Assembly: GCF_042743185.1 (NCBI RefSeq)
Contig: NZ_JBHYMS010000009.1
Location: 62,001 to 126,000 of the forward strand
Length of the DNA: 64,000 nt
Direction of reading: 5' to 3'
From: Inquilinus sp042743185
GTDB lineage: Bacteria; Pseudomonadota; Alphaproteobacteria; DSM-16000; Inquilinaceae
A model generated the notes under the pieces. The model had not been told where the DNA came from and did no database searches. It saw nothing but the letters and a program-made list of their open reading frames with translations. A program made the translations under genes and the position numbers. This document shows positions 52,076 through 62,241 of this stretch, piece after piece (the stretch's first letter is position 1; every line of letters starts with the position of its first letter).

Positions 52076-53077
52076 ATGACGGAGGCCGCGGCCCCGAAGC
52101 GCCGGCGCGGCCGTCCGCCGGCGCCGCGCCTCCTGCCGCCGCCCGCGGTCGAGGCCTTCCTCGACATGCTGGTGGCCGAGCGCGGCGCCGCCGCCAACAC
52201 CCGCGAGGCCTATGGCCGCGACCTGCTCGACCTGAACCGCTTCCTCGAGGCCCGCGGCGGCGGCGTCGACCGCGCCGTCACCGAGGATCTGCGCTCCTAT
52301 CTCGGCGACCTCGCTCGGCGCGAAGGGGCCAAGGGGGCGCGCACGGCCGCGCGCACCGCGGCCCGGCGCCTGTCGGCGATGCGGCAGTTCTACCGCTTCC
52401 TCGTGTCGGAGGGCCGGCGCCAGGACGACCCCTCCGCCACGCTCGATTCCCCGGCGCTGGGCCGGCCGCTGCCGAAGCTCTTGTCCGAGGACGAGGTCGA
52501 GGCGCTGATCGGCGCGGTCTCGGGCCTGTTCGCCGACCCGGAGCGGTTGGCCGAGGGGCTTCGGCTGATGGCCCTGCTCGAGATCCTCTACGGCGGCGGC
52601 CTGCGGGTGTCCGAGCTGGTCGGGCTGCCGCTCTCGGCCCTGGGGCGGGACGGGCGGGCGCTGATCGTGCGCGGCAAGGGCGACAAGGAGCGGCTGGTGC
52701 CGCTGTCGGAGCCCGCGCGGGATGCCATCGCAGCCTGGCTGCCGCATCGCGGCGTGTTCTTCGTCAAGGGCCGCGACCGCGGCTTCCTGTTCCCGTCGCG
52801 CACCGCCCGCGGCGGCTGCCTGACCCGGCAGCGATTCGGCCAGCTGCTGAAGGATCTCGCGGTCGAGGCCGGGATCGAGCCCAGCCGCGTCAGCCCGCAT
52901 GTGCTGCGCCACGCCTTCGCCACCCATCTCCTGTCGCACGGCGCCGATCTGCGCTCGGTCCAGACCATGCTGGGCCATGCCGACATCGCCACGACCCAGA
53001 TCTACACCCATGTGCTGGGCGACCGGCTGCAGAGCCTGGTGACATCCGCCCATCCGCTGGCGAAGAAACGGCCGTAG
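52076..53077 (+). CDS. xerD: Site-specific tyrosine recombinase
   Basis: Chromosome-dimer resolvase acting at dif with XerC. It is 333 aa with an N-terminal SAM-like core-binding domain (FLDMLVAERGAAANTREAYGRDL) and the catalytic domain: Arg in YGGGLRVSELVGL, HVLRHAFATHLL for His-x-x-Arg, and the nucleophile Tyr in LGHADIATTQIYTHV. The extra basic N-terminal leader is longer than in E. coli XerD. Its TAG stop codon lies within the palindromic repeat at 53073-53109. Confidence 0.93.
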   Translation: MTEAAAPKRRRGRPPAPRLLPPPAVEAFLDMLVAERGAAANTREAYGRDLLDLNRFLEARGGGVDRAVTEDLRSYLGDLARREGAKGARTAARTAARRLSAMRQFYRFLVSEGRRQDDPSATLDSPALGRPLPKLLSEDEVEALIGAVSGLFADPERLAEGLRLMALLEILYGGGLRVSELVGLPLSALGRDGRALIVRGKGDKERLVPLSEPARDAIAAWLPHRGVFFVKGRDRGFLFPSRTARGGCLTRQRFGQLLKDLAVEAGIEPSRVSPHVLRHAFATHLLSHGADLRSVQTMLGHADIATTQIYTHVLGDRLQSLVTSAHPLAKKRP

Positions 53078-53109
53078 GTTGGGTTCGCGTGCCGCGAACC
53101 CAACCTACG
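53073..53109. repeat. TTGGGTT hairpin repeat, copy 3, overlapping the xerD stop
   Basis: A perfect 17-bp stem CGTAGGTTGGGTTCGCG / CGCGAACCCAACCTACG with loop TGC. The TAG of CGTAGG at 53075-53077 is the xerD stop codon. It is the cleanest of the three copies in the window and may act as a terminator between xerD and the convergent gtrA-like gene. Confidence 0.9.
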
Positions 53110-53111
53110 AA

Positions 53112-53510
53112 TCACGCCTCGGCGAAAGTCCACAGCCGATTCGCCAGGAAACCCCAGACCAGCACGACCAGCGTGGTCGCGGCCTGGGCCGGCAGATAGG
53201 GGGCGCCGAGCCGGCCGGCCAGCAGCGCCATCAGCAGGCCGGTCCAGGCGAAGCCGCCGGCGGCGACCAGGGCGAATCGCCAGGCCGCCTCGCGGTGCGG
53301 CCGGCCGCCGGCAAAGGTCAGCCGCCGGTTGAGCGCGTAGGAGACGAGACCGCCGGCGACATAGCCGGCCAAGGTCGCCGGCAGCGGCGCGGCGCCGCCC
53401 GATTCGACCAGTGCGATCAGCAGGGCGTAGTGGATGGCCGTCGCGACTGCACCGACGCCGGCGTAGCGGGCGAATTGAAGGGGTATCGCGGGAGGCGGCA
53501 AGGCCTGCAT
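53112..53510 (-). CDS. GtrA-like membrane protein
   Basis: A 132-aa protein with four hydrophobic helices and the GtrA pattern: FARYAGVGAVATAIHYALLI at the start, NRRLTFAGGRP in the middle and GFLANRLWTFAE at the end. Family members help flip or use polyprenyl-linked glucose in surface polysaccharide modification. The start is the ATG at 53510; an in-frame GTG/ATG at 53546 adds 12 residues. Stands alone, convergent with xerD. Confidence 0.88.
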   Translation of the reverse strand: MQALPPPAIPLQFARYAGVGAVATAIHYALLIALVESGGAAPLPATLAGYVAGGLVSYALNRRLTFAGGRPHREAAWRFALVAAGGFAWTGLLMALLAGRLGAPYLPAQAATTLVVLVWGFLANRLWTFAEA

Positions 53511-53745
53511 GCGGCCTGTCCTGGCACAGCGTCCAGCCGTCGTCACATGTCATCGCCGTAAGCGAAGGCCGGACGGATTGTATTTGCATTGACAGCGAGG
53601 CCCGGTTGCGGTTTCGCTGTTGCCGCTTGAGTCCTCTTGGAACGGAACGACGTGACCTTCCTGCCCCCGACGCTGCGACGACGACGCCTGCAGCCCGCCC
53701 TTCGCGGCGCGGCGGCCTGAGGCGTTCCGGGGTGCCTGCGACACC

Positions 53746-54369
53746 ATGATGCGGGCGGGACGGAAGCCGGTCGGCGCGCGAACCGACGCTCTCCGTTCCA
53801 AGGATCCTTCTCCAGTGTATCTCCTGAAGACCGAACGGCCGCGGGATGCGGCCGAAGTCGACGCCCTGCTCGACATCGCCTTCGGCCCGAACCGGCAGAC
53901 CAAGGTCTCCTACCGCTATCGCGACGGCATCGCGCCGGTGCGCAGCCTGTGCTTCGTGGTGCGCCAGGACGGCCGTCCCAGCGGCCGGATCCTCGGCTCG
54001 ATCCGCTACTGGCCGATGCTGCTCGACTCCGGCCGGCCGACACTGCTGCTCGGCCCCCTGGCGGTGCAGCCGGAGCTGCGCGGCGCCGGCGTCGGCGCCG
54101 CGCTGATGCGCGGCAGCATGAAGCGGGCCGCCGATATGGGCCACCGGCTGGTGCTGCTGGTCGGCGACCTCGCCTACTACGCCCGCTTCGGCTTCCAGCC
54201 GGCGGCCCCGCTCGGCTTCGTGATGCCGGACGAGCAGCCGCACCGCCTGCTGGTGGCGGAGCTTCGGCTCGGCGCGCTGGAGGATGTTCCGGGCGGCGCG
54301 CTGCTGCGGGCAGACGCCGCGGTCAGCCCTGCACAGATTTCGGTCTCAATGCGCGCGGCCCTGTGTTAG
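53746..54369 (+). CDS. GNAT-family N-acetyltransferase (YhbS-like)
   Basis: A GNAT enzyme of up to 207 aa. The CoA-binding motif reads LGPLAVQPELRGAGVGAALM and the following LVGDLAYYARFGFQPA is typical of the YhbS-like subgroup. Family similarity starts at about residue 24, where a GTG at 53815 with AAGGA upstream is an alternative start. The last 40 residues are not part of the core fold. It precedes accA by 37 nt on the same strand; the substrate is unknown. Confidence 0.87.
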   Translation: MMRAGRKPVGARTDALRSKDPSPVYLLKTERPRDAAEVDALLDIAFGPNRQTKVSYRYRDGIAPVRSLCFVVRQDGRPSGRILGSIRYWPMLLDSGRPTLLLGPLAVQPELRGAGVGAALMRGSMKRAADMGHRLVLLVGDLAYYARFGFQPAAPLGFVMPDEQPHRLLVAELRLGALEDVPGGALLRADAAVSPAQISVSMRAALC

Positions 54370-54406
54370 ACAGCCCCCCGATCCCGAGGGCCAGTCTCAA
54401 CGCGGA

Positions 54407-55360
54407 ATGAAGACCTTTCTCGAATTCGAAAAGCCGATCGCCGAGATCGAAGGCAAGATCGAGGAGCTTCGGCACATCACCGACGCCGGCGAGCTCAACA
54501 TCGCCGACGAGGTCTCCCGGCTTCAGACCAAGGTCGACAAGCTGCTGCGGGACACCTATCGCGGGCTGACGCCGGCGCAGAAGGTGCAGGTCGCACGGCA
54601 TCCGAATCGGCCGCACGCGCTGGATTACATCCAGGCGCTGATCACCGAGTTCCAGCCCCTGGCAGGCGACCGCGCCTTCGCCGAGGACCGCGCCATCATC
54701 GGCGGCCTCGGCCGGTTCCAGGACTGGTCCGTGGTGGTGATCGGGCAGGAGAAGGGCAACGACACCGAAAGCCGCATCCGGCACAATTTCGGCATGGCCA
54801 AGCCCGAGGGCTACCGCAAGGCGCAGCGCCTGCTCGACCTGGCCGACCGCTTCCATCTGCCGGTGATCACCTTCATCGACACCGCCGGCGCCTATCCCGG
54901 GGTGGCGTCGGAGGAGCGCGGCGTGGCCGAGGCCATCGCCAAGTCGATCGAATCCTGCCTCAAGGTGCAGGTGCCGCTGGTCTCGGTGGTGATCGGCGAG
55001 GGCGGCTCGGGCGGCGCCATCGGCATCGCCGTGGCCAACCGGGTGCTGATGCTGGAGCACTCGATCTATTCGGTGATCTCGCCGGAGGGCTGCGCCTCCA
55101 TCCTGTGGCGCAGCAGCGCGCAGAGCCAGGAGGCCGCGGCGGCGCTGAAGCTGACGGCGCAGGACCTGAAGCAGCTCGGCGTCATCGACGGCGTGATCGA
55201 GGAGCCGGTCGGCGGGGCACACCGCTTCCCGGACCAGGCGTTTCGCGCTGTCGGCGACGCGATCGGGTCGGCGCTGGCCGGGCTGGTCGAGCTCGACGGC
55301 AAGACCCTGCGCGGCAAGCGGCGCGAGAAGTTCCTGGCGATCGGCCAGAACCTGGGCTGA
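54407..55360 (+). CDS. accA: Acetyl-CoA carboxylase carboxyltransferase subunit alpha
   Basis: Together with AccD it transfers the carboxyl group from biotin to acetyl-CoA, making malonyl-CoA for fatty acid synthesis. The 317-aa protein starts MKTFLEFEKPIAEIEGKIEE, the AccA signature, and shows ITFIDTAGAYPGVASEERG and the GEGGSGGAIGIAVANRV oxyanion region. The ATG at 54407 is chosen over an upstream frame extension to 54284, which overlaps the GNAT gene. Confidence 0.96.
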   Translation: MKTFLEFEKPIAEIEGKIEELRHITDAGELNIADEVSRLQTKVDKLLRDTYRGLTPAQKVQVARHPNRPHALDYIQALITEFQPLAGDRAFAEDRAIIGGLGRFQDWSVVVIGQEKGNDTESRIRHNFGMAKPEGYRKAQRLLDLADRFHLPVITFIDTAGAYPGVASEERGVAEAIAKSIESCLKVQVPLVSVVIGEGGSGGAIGIAVANRVLMLEHSIYSVISPEGCASILWRSSAQSQEAAAALKLTAQDLKQLGVIDGVIEEPVGGAHRFPDQAFRAVGDAIGSALAGLVELDGKTLRGKRREKFLAIGQNLG

Positions 55361-55385
55361 GCGCTCTCTGTCAAACCCTTCAGCC

Positions 55386-55467
55386 GTCATCGCGAGGAGC
55401 GAAGCGACGTGGCGGTCCAGCGGCACCGACCCCTGGATCGCCACGCCCCTGCGGGGCTCGCGATGAC
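55386..55467. repeat. GTCATCGCGAGGAGCGAAG palindromic repeat
   Basis: Outer inverted ends GTCATCGCGAG and CTCGCGATGAC enclose GAGCGAAGCGACGTGGCG and CTGGATCGCCACG segments. This is a mosaic palindrome of the type found in many copies in alphaproteobacterial genomes (from memory). It fills the gap between the convergent accA and RimK-family genes. Only one copy is in this window. Confidence 0.8.
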
Positions 55468-55505
55468 GACTTCAAATCAGGTGCGGAGGGCTCTTCGCGC
55501 CGGGA

Positions 55506-57005
55506 CTACCAGATCGACCCCGCGGCCCGGGCCGGCGCCCGCTCCTCGCCGGCCTCGATCCGCTCCAGGAAGTGGCCGAGCAGCCGTTCGTACAGCATGT
55601 CGCCCAGGCAGGCATCCTCCAGCCCGACATCGACGTTCGGGTTGTCGTTGACCTCGATCACCACCGGCCCCTGCGCCGTCTCCTTCAGGTCGACGCCGTA
55701 CAGGCCGGCGCCGATCAGGGCGGCGGCGGCCAGCGCGGCCGACAGCACCGCAGGCGGCACGGCGTCGAGCGGCACCGGCTCGGTCGCGCCCTCCTCGCTG
55801 CTGCCGTCCCGGCCATGGCGGAAGATCTGCCAATGGCCGCGCACCATGCGATAGCGGCAGGCGAAAAGCGGGCGGCCGGCCAGCACGCCGACGCGCCAGT
55901 CGAAGTCGGTGTAAAGATACTCCTGCGCCAGGATCAGGCGCGACCGGCGCAGCAGCCGGCGCCCGGCCACCGGCAGCTCGGCCAGGGTGTCGACCCGGAC
56001 GACGCCGCGCGAGCAGGCACCGTCCGGCGCCTTCAGCACCAGCGGAAAGCCCAGCGCCTCGCCGGCCGCCGCCAGCGTGTCGGCCCGCACCGCCAGCGTG
56101 CGCGGCTGCGGCACGCCCTCGGCCTTCAGCCGCTCGTGCAGGAACACCTTGTTGCAGCAGCGCAGGATCGACACCGGGTCGTCGATCACCGGCAGGCCCA
56201 GCCGGGCCGCGGTCTCGGCGAAGGCGTAGCTGGGCGACTGCAGCGCCGTGGTCTCGCGGATCAGCAGCGCGTCGAAGCCGCCCAGCCGCGGCAGGTCGCG
56301 ATGGCCCAGGCATTCGGTGTCGATGCCCATCGATGACGCCACGTCGCGCAGCCGGGCGATGGTGCCGGGCTTGGACGGGGGCAGCGGGTCATCCGGGTTC
56401 ACCAGCACGGCCAGGCGGGGGGCGCGGCGAAACGGGCGCGGCGTCGGCGGGGGGCCGGCCATCCGCTCCAGCGCCGCGCGCAGCAGGCGCTGCTGGCGCG
56501 GGTCCAGCCCGGCCAGCGGCTCCGCAACCACCTGCAGCAGAAGCGGACGGACCGGGTCGATCTGCAGGGTCATCAGCGGCAGGCCGAACGCCTGATAGGC
56601 CGCCTCGGCGACCTCCTGCAGATGCGGCTTGTTGCAGCGGCCGAGCGCCACGAACAGGCGCCGCGGCAGGATCAGGCGCCCGCCCCGGCGGCGCAGCGCG
56701 GCGAGCGCGCGGTCGACCGGCGCGTGGCGGCTGCGGATCAGCCGGTCGTCGGCCTGGTCGGCGAGATCCGCCGCGGTCGGGATCGCGGCATAGCCGCGGG
56801 CCTCGGCGATCAGCGAGACGTAATAGCCGAAGGAGAGGGGGCGCTGGTCGCGGCACAGATTGACCACGGTGACGCCCGGCGCGGCATCCGGCTCCGGCAG
56901 GTGGTGCCCGTCCAGCAGGTCGTCAGGGGCGACGACACGGCATTGGGGAGGCAGGTCGTCGGCCAGCCCATCGGGCTCGTCGGCGACGATCAGTGTGATG
57001 GCCAT
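55506..57005 (-). CDS. RimK-family ATP-grasp protein with RLAN domain
   Basis: A 499-aa two-part protein. An N-terminal RimK-associated domain (~1-160, including CRDQRPLSFGYYVSLIAEARGY and LFVALGRCNKPHLQEVAEAAYQ) precedes a C-terminal ATP-grasp ligase (~290-480). The ligase has nucleotide- and Mg-binding segments FPLVLKAPDGACSRGV, GLYGVDLKET and VIEVNDNPNVDVG. Such ligases join amino acids or peptides to a carboxylate. The acceptor is unknown; RimK proper (S6 glutamylation) lacks the N-terminal part. Divergent from the toxin-antitoxin pair. Confidence 0.9.
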   Translation of the reverse strand: MAITLIVADEPDGLADDLPPQCRVVAPDDLLDGHHLPEPDAAPGVTVVNLCRDQRPLSFGYYVSLIAEARGYAAIPTAADLADQADDRLIRSRHAPVDRALAALRRRGGRLILPRRLFVALGRCNKPHLQEVAEAAYQAFGLPLMTLQIDPVRPLLLQVVAEPLAGLDPRQQRLLRAALERMAGPPPTPRPFRRAPRLAVLVNPDDPLPPSKPGTIARLRDVASSMGIDTECLGHRDLPRLGGFDALLIRETTALQSPSYAFAETAARLGLPVIDDPVSILRCCNKVFLHERLKAEGVPQPRTLAVRADTLAAAGEALGFPLVLKAPDGACSRGVVRVDTLAELPVAGRRLLRRSRLILAQEYLYTDFDWRVGVLAGRPLFACRYRMVRGHWQIFRHGRDGSSEEGATEPVPLDAVPPAVLSAALAAAALIGAGLYGVDLKETAQGPVVIEVNDNPNVDVGLEDACLGDMLYERLLGHFLERIEAGEERAPARAAGSIW

Positions 57006-57082
57006 GGGTCCATGTGTGATGTGGCAATGACCCTCAGCCTCCCGCCGACCCGGATAAATTCGCCATTCGGATTTGCGGATCG

Positions 57083-57094
57083 GCGCTTAAGCGC
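57083..57094. promoter_or_regulatory. 12-bp palindrome upstream of the toxin-antitoxin genes
   Basis: GCGCTTAAGCGC is a perfect palindrome, followed directly by TTATGTGTATATGTG, which contains a possible -10 element. It is 33 nt upstream of the antitoxin start, as expected for the operator of a ribbon-helix-helix antitoxin. Predicted only. Confidence 0.55.
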
Positions 57095-57126
57095 TTATGT
57101 GTATATGTGTTTGCCAGGAGGGCTCG

Positions 57127-57363
57127 ATGTCTGCAACCCGCTGGAACCTCGTCGTCTCGCAGTCTACCGACATCGCCTTGCGCCAGTTCCTGGCCAGCCA
57201 GGGCGGCGGTCGCAAGGGCGACCTGTCGCGCTTCGTCGAGGAAGCGGTGCGCGCGCATATCCTGGAGCTGACGGCGGCCCAGGCAAAGGCGGCCAATGCG
57301 GATGTCGACCAGGACACCCTCGATGCCGCGATCGATGAGGCCCTGGCTGCGACGCGTCGCTGA
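57127..57363 (+). CDS. Ribbon-helix-helix antitoxin
   Basis: A 78-aa protein. A short strand (RWNLVVSQSTDIALRQFLAS) followed by two helices (KGDLSRFVEEAVRAHILEL) fits a MetJ/Arc-type dimeric DNA-binding domain. The acidic C-terminal tail (~55-75) would wrap the toxin. The ATG at 57127 has CAGGAGGG ahead; an in-frame ATG at 57097 is less likely. Its stop shares one base with the toxin start, the usual arrangement of such pairs. Confidence 0.85.
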   Translation: MSATRWNLVVSQSTDIALRQFLASQGGGRKGDLSRFVEEAVRAHILELTAAQAKAANADVDQDTLDAAIDEALAATRR

Positions 57364-57773
57364 TGCGCGTGATCCTCGACAGCAACGTCTTTCTCAGCGC
57401 GTTGCTGTCGCCCGGCGGCCCGCAGCATCGCATCTATGAAGCCTGGCGAGGCGGTCGCTTCGACATCGCGATCTGCACCGAGCAAATCGAGGAGCTGCGC
57501 CGGGCGAGCCGATATCCCAAGTTTCGCGGGATCCTGCAGCCTCATCGCGTCGGGCTCATGCTCAACAACCTGCAGCGGGCAGAGGTTTTCGACCGGCTTC
57601 CGGCCGGCCATGAGGCGACAGATCCGCAGGATGCCTATCTTCTCGCCTTGGCGGAAGTCTCCAGCGCCCAATATCTGGTCACTGGTGACAAGCGGGCGGG
57701 GCTGCTGCAACGCCGTTCGGTCGGTGCGGCGAGGATCGTCACCGCGACCGTCTTCTGCGGGCTCGTGCTCTAG
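57363..57773 (+). CDS. PIN-domain toxin (COG1569-type, VapC-like)
   Basis: A 136-aa predicted Mg-dependent ribonuclease. Acidic active-site residues are in VILDSNVFLSALLSP (Asp6 region), in an EQIEELRRASRY segment, in ATDPQDAYLLALAE and in LVTGDKRAG. The family 'putative toxin-antitoxin system toxin component, PIN family' fits best. Co-expressed with the RHH antitoxin. Its 3' end overlaps the convergent lyase-like gene by four bases. Confidence 0.88.
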   Translation: MRVILDSNVFLSALLSPGGPQHRIYEAWRGGRFDIAICTEQIEELRRASRYPKFRGILQPHRVGLMLNNLQRAEVFDRLPAGHEATDPQDAYLLALAEVSSAQYLVTGDKRAGLLQRRSVGAARIVTATVFCGLVL

Positions 57774-59239
57774 CTTTCAGTCTCGAACACCCGCTGCGTG
57801 AAGCGTTCTGCGAGGCGGCCCAGCTCAGGGCCCAGCACGCGGTCTTCCGCCACCGGCGGCACGACGCGATGGATCTCGTCGACCAGATCCCGCAGCGCCG
57901 GCGGGGCCGCGCGACCGGTGACGTGCAGGGCCTGGGAGGCGATCACCGACAGCATGGCCAGCGCCGCGTCCAGGCAGCGGCCGGCGCGCTCCTCCTTGGC
58001 CCAGGCCAGGAAGGCCGGGGCGGCGACGTCGTCCTGGCCGGCGCCCGCCGCCTCGGTGCCGGGCAGGAAGGTGCGCTGCGCCGCCGCCTTGGCCTGCTCC
58101 AGATATCCGGTCACCGCCATCGGCACATAGCCCAGGCTGCCATGGCCGTCGCTGTCGCTGGGGTCGCGGCCGACCATCAGCAGGTCGGGCAGATGCGATA
58201 CCCGGCCGGCCAGCAGCTTCGAGCCGTGGCGGTCGCACAGCAGGCAGAGATCGGCCCAGATCGCCGCCAGGTCGTCCAGCGCCGGCGCCGCTATGGCGTT
58301 GTGATAGCCGCCGGTGCTGAGGCAGCGGCCGTCCGGATGGCCCGGGCCGGCCTCGTCGGGCGGGATGTAGACCGGGTTGTCCGAGGCCGCGGAAAGCGAC
58401 ACCGCGGCCGCGCGCTCCGCCGCCGCCAGGGCCCGGTGCGCCTGGCCCAGCAGCCGCGGCACGATGCGGTAGCTGACCGGCGCCTGATAGCCGCGGCGCC
58501 CGTCGCCGGCGCCGTCCAGGAGGGTGCGCAGGTTGCGCAGCGCCGCGGCGTCATGCGCGTCGCCCCACAGCGCGTCCAGCGCGGCGTCGTAATGCTCCAG
58601 CGGCGCCCGGAAGGCCTCGATTGACAGGGCGAAGACGCTCTCCGCCAGCCGGATGCGGTTGCGCGCCGCCAGGGCCGAATCGGCCAGCAGCGCCGCGGCG
58701 CAGGGCGACCCGTTGATCAGCGATCCGCGCTCCTTCACCTCGAGGTCGAAGCGGGCGCTGAGCCCGGCGAACAGCGGGTAGAGCGCCAGGATCTCGCCGG
58801 CCCCGCCCTGGCCGCCGGCGGGCACCGCGGGCAGCGGGCCGCCGTCCAGCATGGCGGCGACGGCCAGCGCGATCCGCGGCGTGGTGGCGGCGTGGCCTTC
58901 CAGGAAATTCGCCAGCCGGGCCAGCACGATGCCGCGCACCACCCGCTCCGGCAGCTTGTCGCCGAAGGCGGTGGCGGCGGCGAAGGCCTTGATCCGGGCG
59001 TGGCGGTCGCGCTCCTCGCGCCGCAGGCGCCGGTCGGCCAACTCGCCCATCGCCGTGGTCACGCCGTAGATGACGAGGTCCGGGTCGGTGTCGATCAGCC
59101 GCAGGAAGGCGGCGCGGCACTCCGCGATCCGGGTCAGCGCCGCCTCGCTGATGCACACGCCCTCGCCCCGCCAGGCGACGCGGTGCACCGCGTCCAGGGT
59201 GATGTCGGCTCTCCTGGTCAGCGCCACTGTCATCGGCAT
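57770..59239 (-). CDS. HAL/PAL-family lyase homologue with altered MIO triad
   Basis: A 489-aa member of the aromatic amino acid lyase family (histidine, phenylalanine and tyrosine ammonia-lyases and aminomutases). Landmarks of the active site remain: Tyr58 in YGVTT, Asn176 in LINGSP, YQAPVSYR (Tyr257, Arg258) and SAASDNPV (Asp287-Asn288). The MIO-forming Ala-Ser-Gly is replaced by Gly146-Ala147-Gly148 in GGQGGAGEILAL, so the serine needed for MIO is missing. The downstream ED-V-S region reads AGQDDVAAPA. No hut or aromatic-pathway genes are adjacent. The start is the ATG at 59239 or 59233; its leader folds into a hairpin. Confidence 0.85.
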   Translation of the reverse strand: MPMTVALTRRADITLDAVHRVAWRGEGVCISEAALTRIAECRAAFLRLIDTDPDLVIYGVTTAMGELADRRLRREERDRHARIKAFAAATAFGDKLPERVVRGIVLARLANFLEGHAATTPRIALAVAAMLDGGPLPAVPAGGQGGAGEILALYPLFAGLSARFDLEVKERGSLINGSPCAAALLADSALAARNRIRLAESVFALSIEAFRAPLEHYDAALDALWGDAHDAAALRNLRTLLDGAGDGRRGYQAPVSYRIVPRLLGQAHRALAAAERAAAVSLSAASDNPVYIPPDEAGPGHPDGRCLSTGGYHNAIAAPALDDLAAIWADLCLLCDRHGSKLLAGRVSHLPDLLMVGRDPSDSDGHGSLGYVPMAVTGYLEQAKAAAQRTFLPGTEAAGAGQDDVAAPAFLAWAKEERAGRCLDAALAMLSVIASQALHVTGRAAPPALRDLVDEIHRVVPPVAEDRVLGPELGRLAERFTQRVFETES

Positions 59240-59241
59240 GC

Positions 59242-59264
59242 GCTCCCGCCTCGATGGCGGGAGC
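59242..59264 (-). promoter_or_regulatory. Hairpin over the ribosome-binding site of the lyase-like gene
   Basis: A 9-bp stem GCTCCCGCC / GGCGGGAGC with a 5-nt loop lies 2 nt upstream of the ATG at 59239. The only Shine-Dalgarno-like bases (GGGAG) are inside its 3' arm, so the structure should limit translation unless opened. Confidence 0.5.
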
Positions 59265-59278
59265 TTCGCAAAAGCAAA

Positions 59279-59308
59279 GGCCGGCGGCGATGGGATTCGC
59301 CGCCGGCC
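59279..59308 (-). terminator. Rho-independent terminator of secA
   Basis: A 12-bp stem GGCCGGCGGCGA / TCGCCGCCGGCC around a 6-nt loop, 29 nt beyond the secA stop. On the minus strand it is followed by TTTGCTTTTGC, a fair T-rich tail. Confidence 0.8.
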
Positions 59309-59337
59309 TCTTCCGGTCCGATATGGTGTCGCGGTGC

Positions 59338-62061
<2,724 letters not shown>

Positions 62062-62241
62062 CGAAACCTCGACTAGGGCAGGGAGAGCACGCGACAGCAC
62101 TCCCCCTGGAAATTGGGGCCGCGACACCCGGCTTTCAACGCGGCGCGGCACCATAGCGGAAGGGCCCGGCCCTGCCAATGGGCCCCCCGAAACGGCCAAG
62201 AAGGGCGGGACGGCCATGCCGCCCCGCCCGGCCTGACCGCC

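Noticed and set aside
59242..59264. Hairpin read as a plain secA terminator
   Set aside because: A better terminator with a T-rich tail occurs first at 59279-59308, so this one is more likely part of the next gene's leader.
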